The position numbers and the translations under genes are program-made. Shown one piece after another: positions 40,824 to 40,847 of a stretch of 40,847 nucleotides of DNA. The notes below the pieces were generated by a model. That model had not been told where the DNA came from, searched no databases, and saw only the letters and a list, made by a program, of their open reading frames with translations. Source of the DNA: Deltaproteobacteria bacterium RIFOXYD12_FULL_55_16 (lineage in GTDB: Bacteria > Desulfobacterota > Desulfobulbia > Desulfobulbales > Desulfurivibrionaceae); the NCBI GenBank assembly GCA_001799255.1, contig MGTC01000043.1:1-40847 (forward strand), in the 5' to 3' direction. Position 1 is the first letter of the stretch, and every line of letters starts with the position of its first letter.

Positions 40824-40847
40824 ATGGCACGAACAGCGAGCGGCAAA
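40824..40847 (+). CDS. Start of an unidentified gene (cut by window end)
   Basis: An ATG with a near-perfect GGAGGTGA ribosome-binding site (40811-40818) and an extended -10 promoter upstream. Only eight codons (MARTASGK) are visible. Too little to assign a family. Confidence 0.6.

Overview
The window looks like ordinary chromosome from an anaerobic, sulfur-metabolising deltaproteobacterium, most probably of the Desulfobulbales (Desulfobulbaceae/Desulfurivibrionaceae). This is inferred from gene content, not from a marker-gene tree. The signs are a Sec-encoding HesB/IscA-like gene, a DUF39 homocysteine-synthesis enzyme beside larE, futalosine-pathway menaquinone genes (mqnB, mqnD), a fused hisHF gene, a Rieske/cytochrome b pair and a chemotaxis cluster. 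No prophage, CRISPR array or intact insertion sequence was seen.

Layout. 1-2592: end of a UvrD/PcrA-type helicase gene, folC and a small HNH gene, joined by 4-base overlaps. 2698-3792 (-): phosphofructokinase. 4019-4363: a HesB-like selenoprotein read through an in-frame TGA at 4118-4120, with a SECIS-like hairpin and its own terminator. 4497-5102: amrA. 5186-5272: tRNA-Leu(UAA). 5384-8043 (-): J-domain protein, methyltransferase and hisHF. 8275-8845: two small ORFs and a tandem 54-bp repeat. 8895-10421 (-): nucleoside deaminase and radical SAM protein. 10592-10894: a small unknown gene. 10973-13374 (-): a LysM lytic transglycosylase and an SDR protein with a degenerate active site.

14033-21656 is a chemotaxis cluster: cheA, cheW, cheR, cheD, an HDOD gene, cheY, a CheX-like gene and cheB, with no receptor gene. 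A D-Ala-D-Ala carboxypeptidase follows (21958-23073). Next come a sulfur pair (homocysteine-synthesis enzyme and larE), HU, tRNA-Pro(CGG) and xseA (-). The last third is biosynthetic: a TPR membrane protein, panC-panD, mqnB-mqnD, ilvB-ilvN, psd-pssA, leuA, then asd-rsmD-coaD-Rieske-cytochrome b. A new gene starts at 40824 and runs off the end.

The genes connect in several ways. asd makes aspartate semialdehyde, the proposed substrate of the DUF39 enzyme. ilvBN and leuA belong to branched-chain amino acid synthesis. psd and pssA are consecutive phosphatidylethanolamine steps run in reverse gene order. mqnBD would supply menaquinone, a plausible electron donor for the Rieske/cytochrome b pair.

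The intergenic DNA is unusually structured. It holds a 54-bp repeat family at three loci, a ~110-bp palindromic repeat in two copies (after hup and after ilvB), a 132-bp element with 22-bp inverted ends between cheA and cheW, nested palindromes upstream of cheA, and a perfect 23-bp palindrome over the predicted ilvB promoter. The strongest single observation is the selenoprotein: a standard gene caller would either miss it or start it too late.
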